Source: Aradus depressus
Lineage: Eukaryota > Arthropoda > Insecta > Hemiptera > Aradidae
Length of the DNA: 64,000 nt
Reading direction: 5' to 3'
Assembly (NCBI GenBank): GCA_963662175.1
Contig: OY759214.1
Location: forward strand, 103,564,115-103,628,114
In this document: positions 34,428-47,374 of the stretch, in pieces
How positions within the stretch are numbered: position 1 is the stretch's first letter
Layout of the letters: the number at the start of each line of letters is the position of its first letter
Program-made: the position numbers and the translations under genes
The notes under the pieces: generated by a model
Seen by the model: the letters and a program-made list of their open reading frames with translations, nothing else
Told to the model about the DNA's origin: nothing
The model's database searches: none

Positions 34428-35378
34428 TCCCTGGCGCTACGGTCCTTGTAGAACCTGGGCCTCCGCAACGATCTTCCGTCATTCTTCTCTATCCTCGGCC
34501 TCCCGTCTCCGTCTTCTCCCACCCATCGTTCTAAGGTCGTCCTCCAGGCAACGTAAGCAGGGTCTACCTCTTCTTCTTTGTCCTCCCGGGTGTCCCTCCA
34601 GTATCCTCCTCGGCAATCTGTCTGGTCCATCTCAGCCGCCCCTGCTTCATGAAGGCCACCAGTTCCGGGCTCTTGTACAGGTCCCTCAGCTTCCTATTGG
34701 TCCGTATCGTCCATCGATCCCCCTCTGGAGTAGGATCGTATATCTTCCTCAATAACTTCTTCCCCCACGTATTAAGTAAGACTTCGTCCCTCCTAGTCAG
34801 GACCCAGATTTCACTCGCATATATGACGACCGGTCTCAGGACTGTTTTATAAATTGCTATTTTGGCACCTCGGGATACAGTCCTCGATCCGCGCATCTTT
34901 TGCAGTGACCGGTAGAATCTATTCCTGGCCGTTATCCTCGCTTTGATGTCTATTTATCATCATTCCTTTCCGTGATAACGGGCCCCAGGTATTTGATATT
35001 ATCCACCCGATCAAACCTGCAACCTCCAAGTACGAGTTCCTTGTCTCTTACTTCCTTCCTGGTGGTTCTCATGTACTTGGTTTTGTCCTCGTTGACAAGA
35101 AGACCCAGCTTCCTGGACTCCTCGTCACATTCTTGGAACGCCCCCGCTAGTGCAGCATTCGAGCGTCCGGTTATGACCACATCGTTTGCATATGCGAGAT
35201 GCTGACTGAACCTGTTATAGATCGTGCCATTAGGGTTCGTGCGGATGCCCCTAATAGCTTTCTCCAGAGTTATATTGAAGAGTAAGGGGGATAATGGGTC
35301 GCCCTGTCTCAGACCCCGCCTGACCTCAAAGCTTTTAGAGATCGCATTCTGGACCTTGACATTTCCACAAGTGTGCGT
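34428..35378 (-). pseudogene. LINE reverse transcriptase, 3' half (same family as 39399-40811)
   Basis: The minus strand reads FEVRRGLRQGDPLSPLLFN, NPNGTIYNRFSQHLAYANDV (YAND where active RTs have YADD), then LAGAFQECDEESRKLGLLV. After a shift it reads VLRPVVIYASEIWVLTRRDE and RWTIRTNRKLRDLYKSPELV. It ends at the GTAGCGCC terminus shared with the copy at 39399. The right side is cut off by the LTR at 35379. RTE-like by general appearance; clade not certain. Confidence 0.82.
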
Positions 35379-36462
35379 TGTAATAAAGGTGAGTTGCGCG
35401 TCGCGGTTTTAATAAAAAAAATGGTATTTTTGAATTTACATTTAATCTAAACTGCGGAGATTTACTCAAAAATGCTTTGTCTTTACTAATTTAAAATGTC
35501 CAAAGGATGCCAGCTCTATTATGTAATAGAACGATAATTTAAATTTACTGATTTTAATATATAAATTGAATTTCTATAGTCCAAAGGCGAAGGATTCGTC
35601 AGCGAAAAGAGTTTTGAAAAACCAAATTCTTAAATCAATATTGACTAGGATAAGTAAGGGAAGCAAACAAAAAAATCTAGCAAGTCATATTGAAATTAAT
35701 ATATTTACAACAAAATAAATAACTTAAAATTAAAAACATAATAACCTTATTGATAATGGTGTATGGATGCTGGGGCTGGAGGCTAATCGGATGATGATGA
35801 TTGGACGGCTCTGCGAGGGTTTGAGAGTGGAAGAACAGACTAGCAGCTGAGTTCCTCCTGAACTTCTGTGGTTGGATGATGGGAGCTGGAGCTTCCCTCG
35901 AGGGCTACTGGATCAGGACTCCTACTTCAACTGGTGTCTTCCTCTCCTCACTTGGAACTGTAGGAAGTGAACCTCTCCTCTCCTAGATCTCAACTGTAAC
36001 TGCAAGATGAACCCCCGACTTCCTCCTGGCTCCTGAACTGGCATCTTCCCCCACTACTTCTCCTTCTTTCCTCTCTTCGGCCATTTCGGAATTTTGCCTG
36101 GGAGGCAATCAATTTGACCTTTGTCCACTTTAATTTGGACATTCCAGATTGTTTTATGGGCTACTAACAACAGGCTTGGAGTTCTAATCCTTCATAGTTC
36201 TGTCAACTGGGTTAAGCTTGGTTGTAAAAGGTTATATGAATACTCCATACAGGTAACTGGTGGTGCCTTTTTTTTATTGCATCCTGTCAGCTTACTTTAG
36301 GCAAGTGCTTGACGAAGGCCAAATGGGATAAGCTCCTAATACCTGATCCTTTTCAGCCCCTTGAGATACCTACTCCCAATATAATACATATATATATATT
36401 TCCTATATATTGTTATTAATCTTAAAAAATATATTCAGATCGCGCAAATCCATTACACTACA
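35379..36462 (-). repeat. LTR of the pol-less family, minus orientation
   Basis: TGTAATAAAGG at 35379 to CATTACACTACA at 36462; the reverse complement aligns with 4763-5922 along most of its length but is clearly diverged. It is followed by the complement of the same polypurine tract. Confidence 0.85.
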
Positions 36463-37753
36463 TTACCCTCTTCTTGTTTTACTAAAATTGTACATAGGGC
36501 AATTTTATTATTATTATTTACAACAATTCCAATATAAATTAATTACATAAAAAAACTAAAACTAGTATTTGAACAACTTATATTTATATTAAATCTATAA
36601 TTAACATAAAAAATCCAATTATTATTTTCAAACTACAATATATACACAAATTTCATAAAAAAAACAACAACTTACTAACTAGGATATGAATACCATATAT
36701 TTACATGTAATCTTATAATTAATATAAAAGAAATCAAATTATTAATTTTTACTTTGGGTACCAAAGCTTCAATATTTATTTTACATAATTTTCGTCCTTT
36801 CTCCATCTTTCACAGTAATCAACGTATTTTACACAAAAAATAACAGAAACATAACATCAACTAATTTTTTCTAACCAATTCAATTAATTTCACTTTAATA
36901 TTTAAAATTTCTCAAATAAAATCTGGGCCGACTTGAAAATTTTTCTTTTCTTATTATCAATGACAAAAAGAAACGGGTTTTCTTCTAAATTCAAAACTTT
37001 CATTCTATGGTCTCATTTTATAAATATTTCATCCTATCATCTACATTCGAGCAATCAAAAAAAATCATCTTATTTTCTTATTTATTCAATATATCCCCCC
37101 TTTATAAGTATATATATTTCTTATTTATGGGACGTTAATCAGGTCTTCACCTATTTCCTACCTATCCTTTATTTCTCCTAAACATCAAAAAAAATAATCT
37201 CATATACTCAAAAAATATCTCACATGTTTCAACACATATTATTACTTTATATCGTCGTAGATTTCATGGATCCTCCCTTCCTTGGGTAGGCCATCTCAAA
37301 AAATATCTAGCTACCTGTTCCTTGATAGCTCTCTTCTCATAAACAAAACTATTCTCCATAATTAATGCTCCACTAAGTTTCACTAACGTCCCTACAAATT
37401 ATTTAAAAAAACATCCCTATATCTCTTTCTAATTATTATTTATTACTTTTTTTTTTTGCTCTTTTATGAATCGATCTTAGATAAAATTATTTATAAAACC
37501 TTTTATTCTGCGCATCTTCACTCTTTTCTTTCACTCTTTACCCTATTTAAAATTGTCATTTTCCTATCCTAAATGACTTCACAACTAAAAAAAATGACCA
37601 CAAACTTCTTCCTATCAAAAAAATATAGTTATCCAAAAAAATTTCAATTATAATTTCCTATCTTAAAATTTTAAATTCCTTTCTTCCCATTAAATTCTTA
37701 AAAACAATATTGTGTCTCGACCAATAACACTTCTCAATTATTTTCTCCTTTTA
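36463..37753 (-). mobile_element. Internal region fragment of the pol-less LTR family
   Basis: Reverse complement corresponds to about 7975-9286 of the intact copy, including the segment around CATTCGAGCAATCAAA and the AATATTGTGTCTCGACCAAT block. It stops abruptly at 37753, where a TCTATATAATAAAAATGAG segment starts. The gag-like ORF and second LTR are missing. Confidence 0.8.
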
Positions 37754-39383
37754 TCTATATAATAAAAATGAGTGCTAAATTTTGCTAAGCGCAAAACTCG
37801 AGAACGGCTGGACCAATTCGGCTAATTTTTTTTTTCAAATATTCGTTGAAGTCCGAGGAAGGTTCTTATGAAGAGTTTTTAGCTGTTAATTCTAGGGATG
37901 GCGATCTGAGATAGATTAATCGAAGAATCGATGTTTGGGGTCGTAATAATCGATGTGAACAATGAATCGATCAAGTGAATCGATCTCAGTCACCCTAAAA
38001 TCATTTACTTATCGTTTCGTTTTATTCAGTTTTTAGTGCATGTTACTTTCTTGGCTGAATAAAACGTAATTACAACTCTTACTGTTTCGTTTTATTCAGT
38101 TTTTAGTGCGTGTTATCAGTTTTTAGTGCGTGTTATCAGTTTTTAGTGCGTGTTATCAGTTTTTAGTGCGTTTTATTTTCTTGATTGTTTTTAAATCTTT
38201 GCTTCTGGCAAGTTCCTCGATTTATCTTTGGTTGTCATCTTTGTCATTTACTTAATGTTTCGTTTTATTCAGTTTTTACATATCTACATCTATATAATAA
38301 AAATGATTGGCTAAATGTTCACGGGAGGGGGGGTTGTGGAGGTAGGCCTTAATATAAAGATACCGGTAACTCATTAACTAATAGTCGGATTGTCATGGAA
38401 TTTCACATGTAGTATTCTAAAAAGCCAAATTTAAAAAAAGGATGTGTGAAGTCTCAAAATTTGAAGGGGGGGGGGGGGGGCTAGGCCTAATATAAAGATA
38501 GTGATAGGTCTTTAACGGATGATCCGATTGTCATGGAATTTCACATGTAGTATTCTTAAAGGCCAAATTGAAAAATACGGTACGTGACATCTCAAAATTT
38601 TGAACGGGAGGGGGGTTGTGGGGGTAGGCCTACATATAAAGATAGTGATAGGTCTTTAACGGATGTTCGGAATGTCATGGCATTTGACATGTAGTATGCT
38701 TAAAGGCCAAATTGAAAAATAGGCTACGTGACATTTCAAAATTTCGAACAGGAGGGGGGGTTATGGGGGGGGGGGGGGCTAAGTATAAATATAGTCCTAG
38801 CTCATTAACGGTTGTTCGGATTGTCACGAAATTTGACATGTAGTATTCTTAAAGGCCAAATTGAAAAATACGGTATGTGACATCTCAAAATTTTGAACGG
38901 GAGGGGGGGTTGTGGGGGTAGGCCTACATATAAAGATAGTGATAGGTCTTTAACGGATGATCGGTATGTCATGGAATTTCACATGTCGAATTCTTGAAAG
39001 TCAAATTGTTTACATAACAACATATGTCACATGATTTTGCTTTTAAAACTACTACATGTAAAACTTCATGACAATCCGATAATCCGTTAATGAGGTTGAA
39101 TTTATTTTATGCTCAACTTCCACTCACAGTCCCTCCTCCCGACAGAATTTTGTGTCGCCAGATAGTGTATATCTCAATTGGCTCTTAAGAATACTACATG
39201 TGAAAATTCATTACGATCCGACTTTCGTTCATGAGCTAGCACTATATGTATGCATAGAACCCCCCCCCCCCCCCCCCCCCCCCCCACAACACCCCTCTCC
39301 TTAAGAATTTTGTGACGCTAGATAGTCTATATCTCAATTGGCTCTTCAGAATACTACATGTGAAATTTCATAACGATCCAACC
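37754..39383 (+). repeat. Non-coding repeats with G-rich 155-bp units, possibly Helitron-derived
   Basis: TCTATATAATAAAAATGA occurs at 37754 and 38289, each preceded by A, as expected for Helitron 5' ends (TC after A), but no CTRR 3' end was found. From about 38330 to 39000 a degenerate unit recurs with CACATGTAGTATTCTTAAAG, GACATCTCAAAATTTTGAAC and a G-run. After about 39060 the same sequence continues in reverse complement. Short direct repeats of GTTATCAGTTTTTAGTGCGT lie at 38100-38170. Confidence 0.6.
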
Positions 39384-39398
39384 ATTCGTTTATGAGCT

Positions 39399-40811
39399 TC
39401 TTCTTCTTCCTGCGGCGCTACGGTCCTGAAAGAACCCGAGCCTCCGTCACAATCCTCCTCCATTCGTCTCGATCTAAAACCTTCTCCCTCCATCCTCTGA
39501 TGCCCAACACTCGGAGGTCTGCCTTGACGTCGTCCAGCCAACGGAGTCTCGGCCTTCCTCTTCTCCTTGCACCACCTGGCGTACCGTAGAGGGCCTGTTT
39601 AGGGAGTCTTCCTCCTTCCATTCTCTCTACGTGGCCCAACCAACGTAATCTCGCCTGCTTGATCACGGATACCAGGTCGGAATCCCCGTAGAGGTCTCTC
39701 AATTCTCTGTTCTTCCGGATACGCCATCTGCCGTTCTCGGAAACTGGTCCATTAATCTTGCTAAGTACTTTCCGTTCCCACAGTAGCAGAGTCTCTTCAT
39801 TTTCTTTTGTCAATGCCCAAGTTTCACCAGTGTAAGTTACAATTGGACGGACAATGGTTTTATAGTCAATTAGCTTGGTCCTCCATGTTAATGTGCGGAG
39901 CTTGAGAATTCTTTGGATAGAAAATAGATATCTGTTCCCTGCAGCAATGCGTGCTCTTATTTCGTGGCTAACGCCATTATCTTCTGTGATGAGAGCCCCG
40001 AGATATTTGAATTCCCTGACTACTGGAAATTAGTGCTCATTGATAGAAATTATTTCAGGAGCGTCTTGCACAGGTTTCCGTGAGGTCTTCATGTACACGG
40101 CCTTATCTACAATCAAATGAAGATCTAGTTTCTCTGCTTCTCCTCCGAATTCCTGTAGAGCCCCGGCCAATGCTGCTATTGTGCGTGCTGTGACCACCAT
40201 GTCATCAGCATACCCCATACGCTGCGTCAGGCGGTTATAGATAGTTCCTCCCGGATTTGTCCGGATGGCCCTAACAGCTCTTTCTTGAGTCAGGTTGAAC
40301 AGAACAGGTGAGATTGGGTCTCCCTGTCTCAGTCCATTGCTCACCTCAAACTGTTCATACGTCTTATTTTGCAGCTTCACCCGACACTTTGAGCCCCCCA
40401 GAGTCATTCTTACCAGTCTAACTAACTTCCCTGGAATTCCCAGCCTTATCAGGTCATTCAGCAGCTCATCTCTCTTTACCCGGTCATAGGCCTGTTTAAA
40501 ATCAATGAATAAGTGGTGAAGACGGACGTTATATTCATTGCTTTTCTCGAGCATCTGCCTTAAGAAAAACACGTTGTCCACCGTTGATCTGCCAGCCCTA
40601 AAGCCACACTGGTACTCCCCAAGGAGTCTTTCTGCATGTCGCTTCATTCTGTCATTTATTGCTGTCGAAAGAACTTTATACGCTGTACATAACAAGGCAA
40701 TGCCTCTGTGGTTATCACAGTTGAGGACGTCACCCTTCTTGTGGATGGGGCAAACTGCAGCCACTGACCACACTTCCGGCATTCTTTCTTCCATCCAAAC
40801 GTCATATTCTC
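39399..40811 (-). mobile_element. 5'-truncated LINE with 15-bp target duplication
   Basis: ATTCGTTTATGAGCT occurs at 39384-39398 and 40812-40826. The 3' end is at the left and ends in a GAA-rich tail, not poly(A). The length is 1413 bp. It is inserted in the C-rich interspersed repeat whose two halves continue on either side. Confidence 0.92.
39418..40794 (-). pseudogene. LINE reverse transcriptase, C-terminal two thirds
   Basis: From 40794 leftward: VWSVAAVCPIHKKGDVLNCD, NHRGIALLCTAYKVLS, GEYQCGFRAGRSTVDNVFFL, FIDFKQAYDRVKRDEL, NGLRQGDPISPVLFN and GYADDM (the catalytic box). The frame ends at 40030 by a shift, and the C-terminal region resumes at 39813-39418 (WERKVLSKINGPVSENGRW, IRKNRELRDLYGDSDLVSVI). 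No endonuclease: the copy is 5'-truncated. A shift between the two parts makes it inactive. Confidence 0.88.
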
Positions 40812-40826
40812 ATTCGTTTATGAGCT

Positions 40827-42605
40827 AGCACTATATTTATGCATAGGGCCCCCCACAACCCCCCTCCCCTTTACAATTTTGAGACCCCACACACGCTATT
40901 TTTCAATTGGCTACTAAGAATATTACATGTGAAATTTCATGACAATCCGACTATCCGTTTATGGGTTACAACAATTTTTATGCTTAGCCTCTCTCATAAC
41001 CCACTCTCCCGTTCAAAATATTCAGACTCCATGTAGCGGAGTCGATATCATTTTTCATTCGCGAGATATCGTGCAGGAAGAATTGACCACACACATACTT
41101 CTTTCCAAAAATAGTGTAAAAATACCGTAATGACCTTGAAACATAAAAATATTATGAAAATTTTGATTTCTATTTTCGGACCCATTACAATAACTTCCCT
41201 ATAAGTTAATAAATAGGAATGTTTTCGGCTGTGGTCTTTAAGGATAGAATGTGCGTGTAAACAATTGGGGCGCCGTTAGCTCAAAGGTATTGTGCTTGCT
41301 TACTGCTGACTGGCTTACTTACGGCTGAGGCCATTAGGTTTTTTTGTTGTTATCTGGAAGATAAAAGAACTTTGTCCACGCCGTCCTTTGGATGAGACAT
41401 TAAGCGATGGTCCGAGCCCGAACGATGTCAGGTACTCGTTAAATACCGTATAGTCGGGCTCATGTCCACCAGAGCGACCAAAGAGTGCTTCTCGTATTTG
41501 AAGCCCGGCCTTGAGTCACAATAACTAACTAACTATTATTTACTAATAACAAACTTTTTTTCCTATAGTTGAATCTCTTCATTAATTTAATACAGGAATA
41601 TAATTATGTGAGTATAAACAATTTGTGTACCTCTTTTATACTTATGTCTTTACAGTAGTATTTATATAAACAAACAAATAGGTCCTCGGATGTGTGTTTC
41701 GCCTCTTTGTACCCTAAATCAGAGGAAATTACGGGGCCATGCATTATGACAAAGGTGGCATTTGTAACTAAGTGCGGCCCTTGAGGTAGGAAACTTCCCA
41801 GCATGATATAAATATCAACAGTAATAATATCAAAAAAGTAGGCATATTATTCAGTAGGTACATAATTATTTATTCATTTAATTGAATTTAATCTAAACAT
41901 AGATTTTTAATTGTGATTCAAATACACATTTGTCACACAACATATTTTTTCAGTTTAGCTTTTACAACAAAATTTCAAGACAATCCGATTATCCGTTGAT
42001 GAGCTAGACCTACTTTTATTCTTAGCCCCCTCACAACCCCCGTTTCCCTTAAGAATTTTGAGACGTCACACAACCTATTTTTCAATTGGCTTGTAAGAAT
42101 ACTACATGTGAAATTTCATGATAATCCGACTATCCGTTAATGAGCTAGAACCATTTTTATGCTTAGCCCCCCCCCACCCCACAACCCCCATCCCATTAAA
42201 AAAATTTATTCGCCATATAGCCTATTTTTCAATCTGACTCATAAGGATGCTACATTGCCACCAGAACAAAAAATTAGGTCGGATACATTTTTTTCATGAA
42301 TTCCTAAAATCCACTTTTTTAGCAGTCTTTTTGTTCAAACAAAAAAACGGATGGATCAAGTTTAATAAAATTTCTTTCAGATCATATTTACGTTGTTACG
42401 CTTTGATAGGCACCAAAGCAGAGTCGATACCTTTTTGCATTTGCTAGATATCGTGCAGGATAAATTGACCACGCACGTACGTACACACACATACACATAC
42501 TTCTTTCCAAAAATAATGTAAAAATACTGTAATGACTTTGAAACATAGAAATATGATAAAAATTTGATTCAGATTTTCGGACCCATTACAATAACTTCTC
42601 CATAT
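40827..42605 (-). repeat. C-rich interspersed repeats, two copies
   Basis: Reverse-oriented copies of the unit seen at 38330-39000, ending twice in the same tail (GATATCGTGCAGGA...GGACCCATTACAATAACTTC) at about 41200 and 42600. A SINE (41267-41528) lies between them. Long C runs occur near 42168 and, on the other side of the LINE, at 39260-39293. Confidence 0.7.
41267..41528 (+). mobile_element. tRNA-derived SINE, copy 1
   Basis: GCGCCGTTAGCTCAAAGGTA matches a pol III A box. The body shares CACGCCGTCCTT, GATGAGACATTAAGCGATGG, GATGTCAGGTACTCGTTAAA and the end GAGTCACAATAAC with the other copies in the window. Confidence 0.75.
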
Positions 42606-42849
42606 CCTGGGAAGTAAAAAATTTCTATTGGCTCAGCACTTACAGTGCTATACTCGAAAAGTTAAAGACATCCACATGAAAGACCTTAAGAACGATGCAC
42701 AACTCAATACTTTACGCACTTTCCCCCTCCTGTAGATCCCCCACAACAACCTTCTCGTTCAAAAGTTTGACATGCGATATTGTTTGAAACAGGCTTATGA
42801 GGATTACTGGTTAAATTTTCTGAAATTTCCATCAGCTGTTAAAGAGCTT

Positions 42850-44030
42850 GCACTCCTTTTCTGTGTTGAGCCCCCACAACCCTTCAGATCAGCTGTTAAA
42901 GAGTTTGCCCTCCTTTCTTGTGTTGGGCCCTCACAACCCTTCTGATCAGCTGTTTAAGAGCTTGCACTCATTTCCTGTTTTGGGCCCCACAACCCTTCAG
43001 ATCAGCTGTTAAAGAGCTTGCACTCCTTTCCTGTGTTGAGCCACACAACCCTTCTGATCAGCTGTTTAAGAGCTTGCCCTCTTTTCCTGTTTTGGGCCCC
43101 CACAACCCTTCTGATCAGCTGTTTAAGAGCTTGCCCTCCTTTCCTGTGTTGGGCCCACAACCCTCCTGATCAGCTGTTTAAGAGCTTGCCCTCCTTTCCT
43201 GTGTTGTGCCCCACAACCCTCCTGATCAGCTGTTAAAGAGCTTACACTCCTTTCCTGTGTTGAGCCACACAACCCTTCTGATCAGCTGTTTAAGAGCTTG
43301 CCCTCTTTTCCTGTTTTGGGCCCCCACAACCCTTCTGATCAGCTGTTTAAGAGCTTGCCCTCCTTTCCTGTGTTGGGCCCACAACCCTCCTGATTAGCTG
43401 TTTAAGAGCTTGCCCTCCTTTCCTGTGTTGTGCCCCACAACCCTCCTGATCAGCTGTTAAAGAGCTTACACTCCTTTCCTGTGTTGGGCCCTCACAATGT
43501 TTGAGATCAGCTGTTAAAGAGCTTGCACTCCTTTCCTGTGTTGGGCCCCACAACCCATCTGATCAGATGTTAAAGAGCTTACACTCCTTTCCTGTGTTTA
43601 GCCACACAACCCTTATGATCAGCTGTTTAAGAGCTTGCCCTCCTTTCCTGTGTTGGGCCCTCACAATGCTTCAGATCAGCTGTTAAAGAGCTTGCACTCC
43701 TTTCCTGTGTTGGGCCCTCACAACCCTTCTGATCAGCTGTTTAAGAGCTTGCACTCATTTCCTGTGTTGGGCCCCACAACCCTTCTGATCAGCTGTTAAG
43801 GAGCTTGCCCTCCTTTCCTGTGTTGGGCCCTCACAATGCTTCAGATCAGCTGTTAAAGAGCTTGCACTCCTTTCCTGTGTTGGGCCCTCACAACCCTTCT
43901 GATCAGCTGTTTAAGAGCTTGCACTCATTTCCTGTGTTGGGCCCCACAACCCTTCTGATCAGCTGTTAAAGAGCTTGCCCTCCTTTCCTGTGTTGGGCCA
44001 CACAACCCTCCTGATCAGCTGTTTAGGCGT
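42850..44030 (+). repeat. 56-bp minisatellite
   Basis: About 20 copies of GATCAGCTGTTTAAGAGCTT followed by GCCCTCCTTTCCTGTGTTGG and a GCCCCACAACCCTTCT end, with 55- to 57-bp length variants. Small ORFs on both strands are repeat artefacts. It ends about 40-45 nt before exon E. Confidence 0.92.
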
Positions 44031-44069
44031 CATCTTGGAACATATACATATATTTCATTGTTTGTTTAG

Positions 44070-44178
44070 TTACAAGCTTTCCGCAGAGGCCCTCCTGAGC
44101 TGTACATGAGATTGTTCATGAATGACGCCAGAACATTACGCCCGACGGACGCCTACAAGAACATCAATCTTAAAGAAG
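44070..44178 (+). CDS. Host gene exon E (109 nt)
   Basis: The acceptor tttgtttag gives phase 0 and reads LQAFRRGPPELYMRLF, continuing to NINLKE plus one base; the donor is G|gtatta. An inner AG at 44086 would break phase with exon D. The 56-bp minisatellite ends roughly 45 nt upstream of the exon. This is one of the clearest exons, long and open with no repeat character. Confidence 0.82.
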
Positions 44179-44995
44179 GTATTATACTAAGATTGTCACA
44201 CATTGAAATAACGAATAAAACTTTAAATTTTGCAAGACTATACCTGGCGCAGCCGGTCTCAGATTTTCACAGAATGTTTACATGACTGTAGGTACATTAG
44301 GCCTCCATATGGAAGCCCTACAGTTCTCGGTAATGATCCAACGAGGGCAAGTTATCACCATAACAATTTTTCCTCCACTTCTCTTTCGCTCTCCATGATG
44401 AACTAGGTTGGGTTTTAGAAATGAGTTGATGTCCCTTATCGATATTTGAAAAACAGAAACACACATTTTGTGTTATTCCACGAACTATTTGTTTCAAAAT
44501 AAACGTATATTAAATTTTTCTTTGAATACTATTGATGTTGTGTAATATTGGTGAAATAAATCCCAATGAACTGTTACCTGTAATCGGTTAAGTTGGAGAA
44601 ATCATCAATTAGGGGGAATTAATCATTCTCTGACATTGAGAATGACAAAAACTGGTCATGAGCGAGTCGGTCCTCGTGCGCTAAAGTTTCTGTAGCTCTC
44701 ACAATTTTTGTTAGAACAGCGAAACTAATTTTTGAGAAACCTTCCGATTGTCCTCAATATCTCATTCATTTTTTCAGAACTTTGTTATGAGTACATTCGA
44801 AAATAAGAGGATGGGCACTCATGCAAACGCGATTATTCCAGTATAAAACTATTAAGGCGCATATCGTTGTTCAGATATTTAATAAAATAATAATTGACGA
44901 TTTGGTTGGAATAATCCTCAAATGACATAAGCCATTTTGTAATAATTATTAGGGTTTGTGTTTTATTAATCAGTACTAACTTACTTTCATCATAG
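44179..44995. other. Intron E-F, first part
   Basis: AT-rich, no gene or element recognised. Confidence 0.5.
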
Positions 44996-45322
44996 TAAGT
45001 TATTGTGACTCATGTCCGGGCTTTAACTACGAAGACATATCGCCTATCGCCAAAGCGCTCTCTCTTCGCTTTGGTGGGCATGAGCCCGACACTACTATGG
45101 GAGTTCCAAATTTTGCCTATTTAAGTTTATTCAGCTAGGATAGGGACCTTTAACGAATACCTAACATAGCACAAGCTCGGAACCATCGCTTAACGAACCA
45201 TTCTGAAGAACGGCGTCCTCAAGTTTTTTTCACCTGCCAAATAAAAAATCGAAGGACCTCTGCCGGGTTTTGAACCCACTATCTTGAGCTTAGTTACGCT
45301 ACTTCTGAGCTACCGGCCCTCT
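44996..45322 (-). mobile_element. tRNA-derived SINE, copy 2 (best preserved)
   Basis: Reverse complement begins GGCCGGTAGCTCAGAAGTAG (A box) and has GGGTTCAAAACCC (B box) about 40 nt on, a clear tRNA-like head. The body and the GACATGAGTCACAATAAC end match copy 1. Confidence 0.85.
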
Positions 45323-45586
45323 CAGCTTACTTTCATCATCTTTTCTTTACACCTATTTTTCGGTAGGGGTACTTATCACCCTTTAATATTGTACTGACGG
45401 ACAGACGTTTTAATAACAGTCGTTAATACGGTTCCGTGTATGGTCTTCGACCTATGGAACCCTAGAAGCTAATCTCACATCTGAAGTCTGTAGACCTAAA
45501 AAAATTGCAATTTCTTGTAAGAACGTTGCCCGCATCAACCTGACAGATACCTGCTTTGTGGAGTCACCTCTTTGTTTTAGTTGCAG

Positions 45587-45690
45587 GTTTTCTCGAACGA
45601 CTTGTCGATCCTAGTAGACACGACAGTTCAACGAAGGAATTTGCTCTAAGTGATTCTGAGGAGAAATTTATCAACCTGCTGGTACCTGAG
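45587..45690 (+). CDS. Host gene exon F (104 nt)
   Basis: The acceptor is tgttttagttgcag. The two leading bases GT complete the G carried from exon E to glycine. The frame reads FLERLVDPSRHDSSTKEF, continues to FINLLVPE and ends in phase 0 at donor gtgggt. It is acidic in its second half. Exons E and F are about 1.4 kb apart, with a minus-strand SINE between them. Confidence 0.82.
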
Positions 45691-47117
45691 GTGGGTATCG
45701 GTCAACTAATTGTAACGTCACAATTTACTTTAGGTATCATACTCAGAATAAGTATATCAAATATAAATTTTTATATATAATATTATTATATTGTAACAAT
45801 TCGTCCTGCGTGGGAGTGCAAATTACTTAATTAGTAAAAATATAAAATTAATGTCGAAAAACATTAAAATCGAGACTTTAAATAAAAAATGCATTGGATA
45901 GCTGAGTACACTCCTCACGGGAAGAACGGTTACAAGTTCCTAATGTGTAGTTGTCACCAGTAATTAATAATAATTAATTACTGTTGTCAACTAGAAGAAG
46001 CATGAGTGGGGGGAAATGGAATGAATCAAAATTAGAACTGTAACATATTTATTTTTAAGAAAACTTATCATATTTACAAAAAAAATAATTTAATATATAA
46101 TTGGCCGTATGTCTGAAGGATTTAATTATAATTTAAATACGAGGTACCTCGATAATGATATCCCAGGCGATGACGGTGTGATCATCTTTATCTGGACATC
46201 CCGCAGAAATCATCCAATCACATATTTCAAAGTCATTGAAGATCTGTCTGGTTTCGAGGCCACACTAGAAGTTACATTTTTCACTGACTTTACACCGTCC
46301 GAAATACACTATATCTCACTGACTAGTTGATTTACTCACATATTTAAAACTCAACTGTAAAATCTAAAAGAAAGATATAATTGACGTGGTCTTTCTGGCC
46401 CCAACTCTCAACGTTGACTGAAGCTCTTCCCGGGCACAACTCTTCTTTTTCGTGGGGTAGGGGATGGATCCCGACATCTTATTGGCTGTTGGTTCCCGCC
46501 AAATTTACCTCCAGCCAATCACCGATCACCGGTTGCATCAGCTTCTTCTAAGAACGACAGGTGTGGTAGCCCGCCTTGCTGTTCATGCAACACCGGATGT
46601 AAACAATTATCTGTTTCCTTCCTTTCCTTTATATCCTTTGTTCCTTGTTTTCGCTCCTAGCGATCGCGATTCTCTCGCAGGAATCGCTAGTTCCGAGCAT
46701 ATTCTTCTAAATGAAATTCTCTTCAAATTCAAATCCAAATGACCCATAATTCGCTCTTGTTTCGCTCCTAGCGATCGCGATTCACTCGCAGGCATCGCTA
46801 GTTCCGAGCATTAATCTTCTTAATAAAATCCTCTTTAATCAGCTCCAAGTGGCCTCGATTCGCTCGTAGTGTCACTGGTCCTTGCTGTATAATAATAATA
46901 ATAATTGTCCATGGGGTAGACATGCTACAATATAGGTGGAACGAGAAACCATATTGTATTCGTTCATGTGACAATGGGTTAAAGTGTGATAAGTGGTATA
47001 ATATAAAATCTAGACACTAACAGAAATATGTGGCAAAATATCTGAAAATGCCCGGGCCGCTGGTTACCAACATCCATCTATCAAAACCGAGAAAAGTAAA
47101 ACAATTGTGAAGTTTGT
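45691..47117. other. Intron F-G, first part
   Basis: No gene recognised. It contains a roughly 115-bp direct repeat at about 46652-46835 with GCTCCTAGCGATCGCGATTC and ACTCGCAGGCATCGCTAGTT, and an (AAT)n stretch near 46888. Short ORFs at 46109-46330 and 46464-46742 have no domain. Confidence 0.5.
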
Positions 47118-47357
47118 GATGTAACTCATGCCCGGGCTTTAACTTCAAGACCATATCGACTACTACCATGAGTCCGACACTACTATGGGAGTATTATTTT
47201 GATCCCCTAAATTTTTATTCGCATAGGGTAGGGGTCATTAGGGAGTACCTGACATAGTACAGCCTCGTGACCATCACTTCACGTCCCATCCGGCGTGCTT
47301 AAGTTTATTTTACCTTCCCAATAAAACCTCGGCCAGGTTTCAGACGCGCGATCTTGA
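47118..47357 (-). mobile_element. tRNA-derived SINE, copy 3
   Basis: Starts with the complement of the SINE 3' end (GTAACTCATGCCCGGGCTTT) and extends to a decayed B box near 47335; the tRNA-like 5' end is truncated. Confidence 0.7.
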
Positions 47358-47374
47358 TATAATTTTTTTATCTA

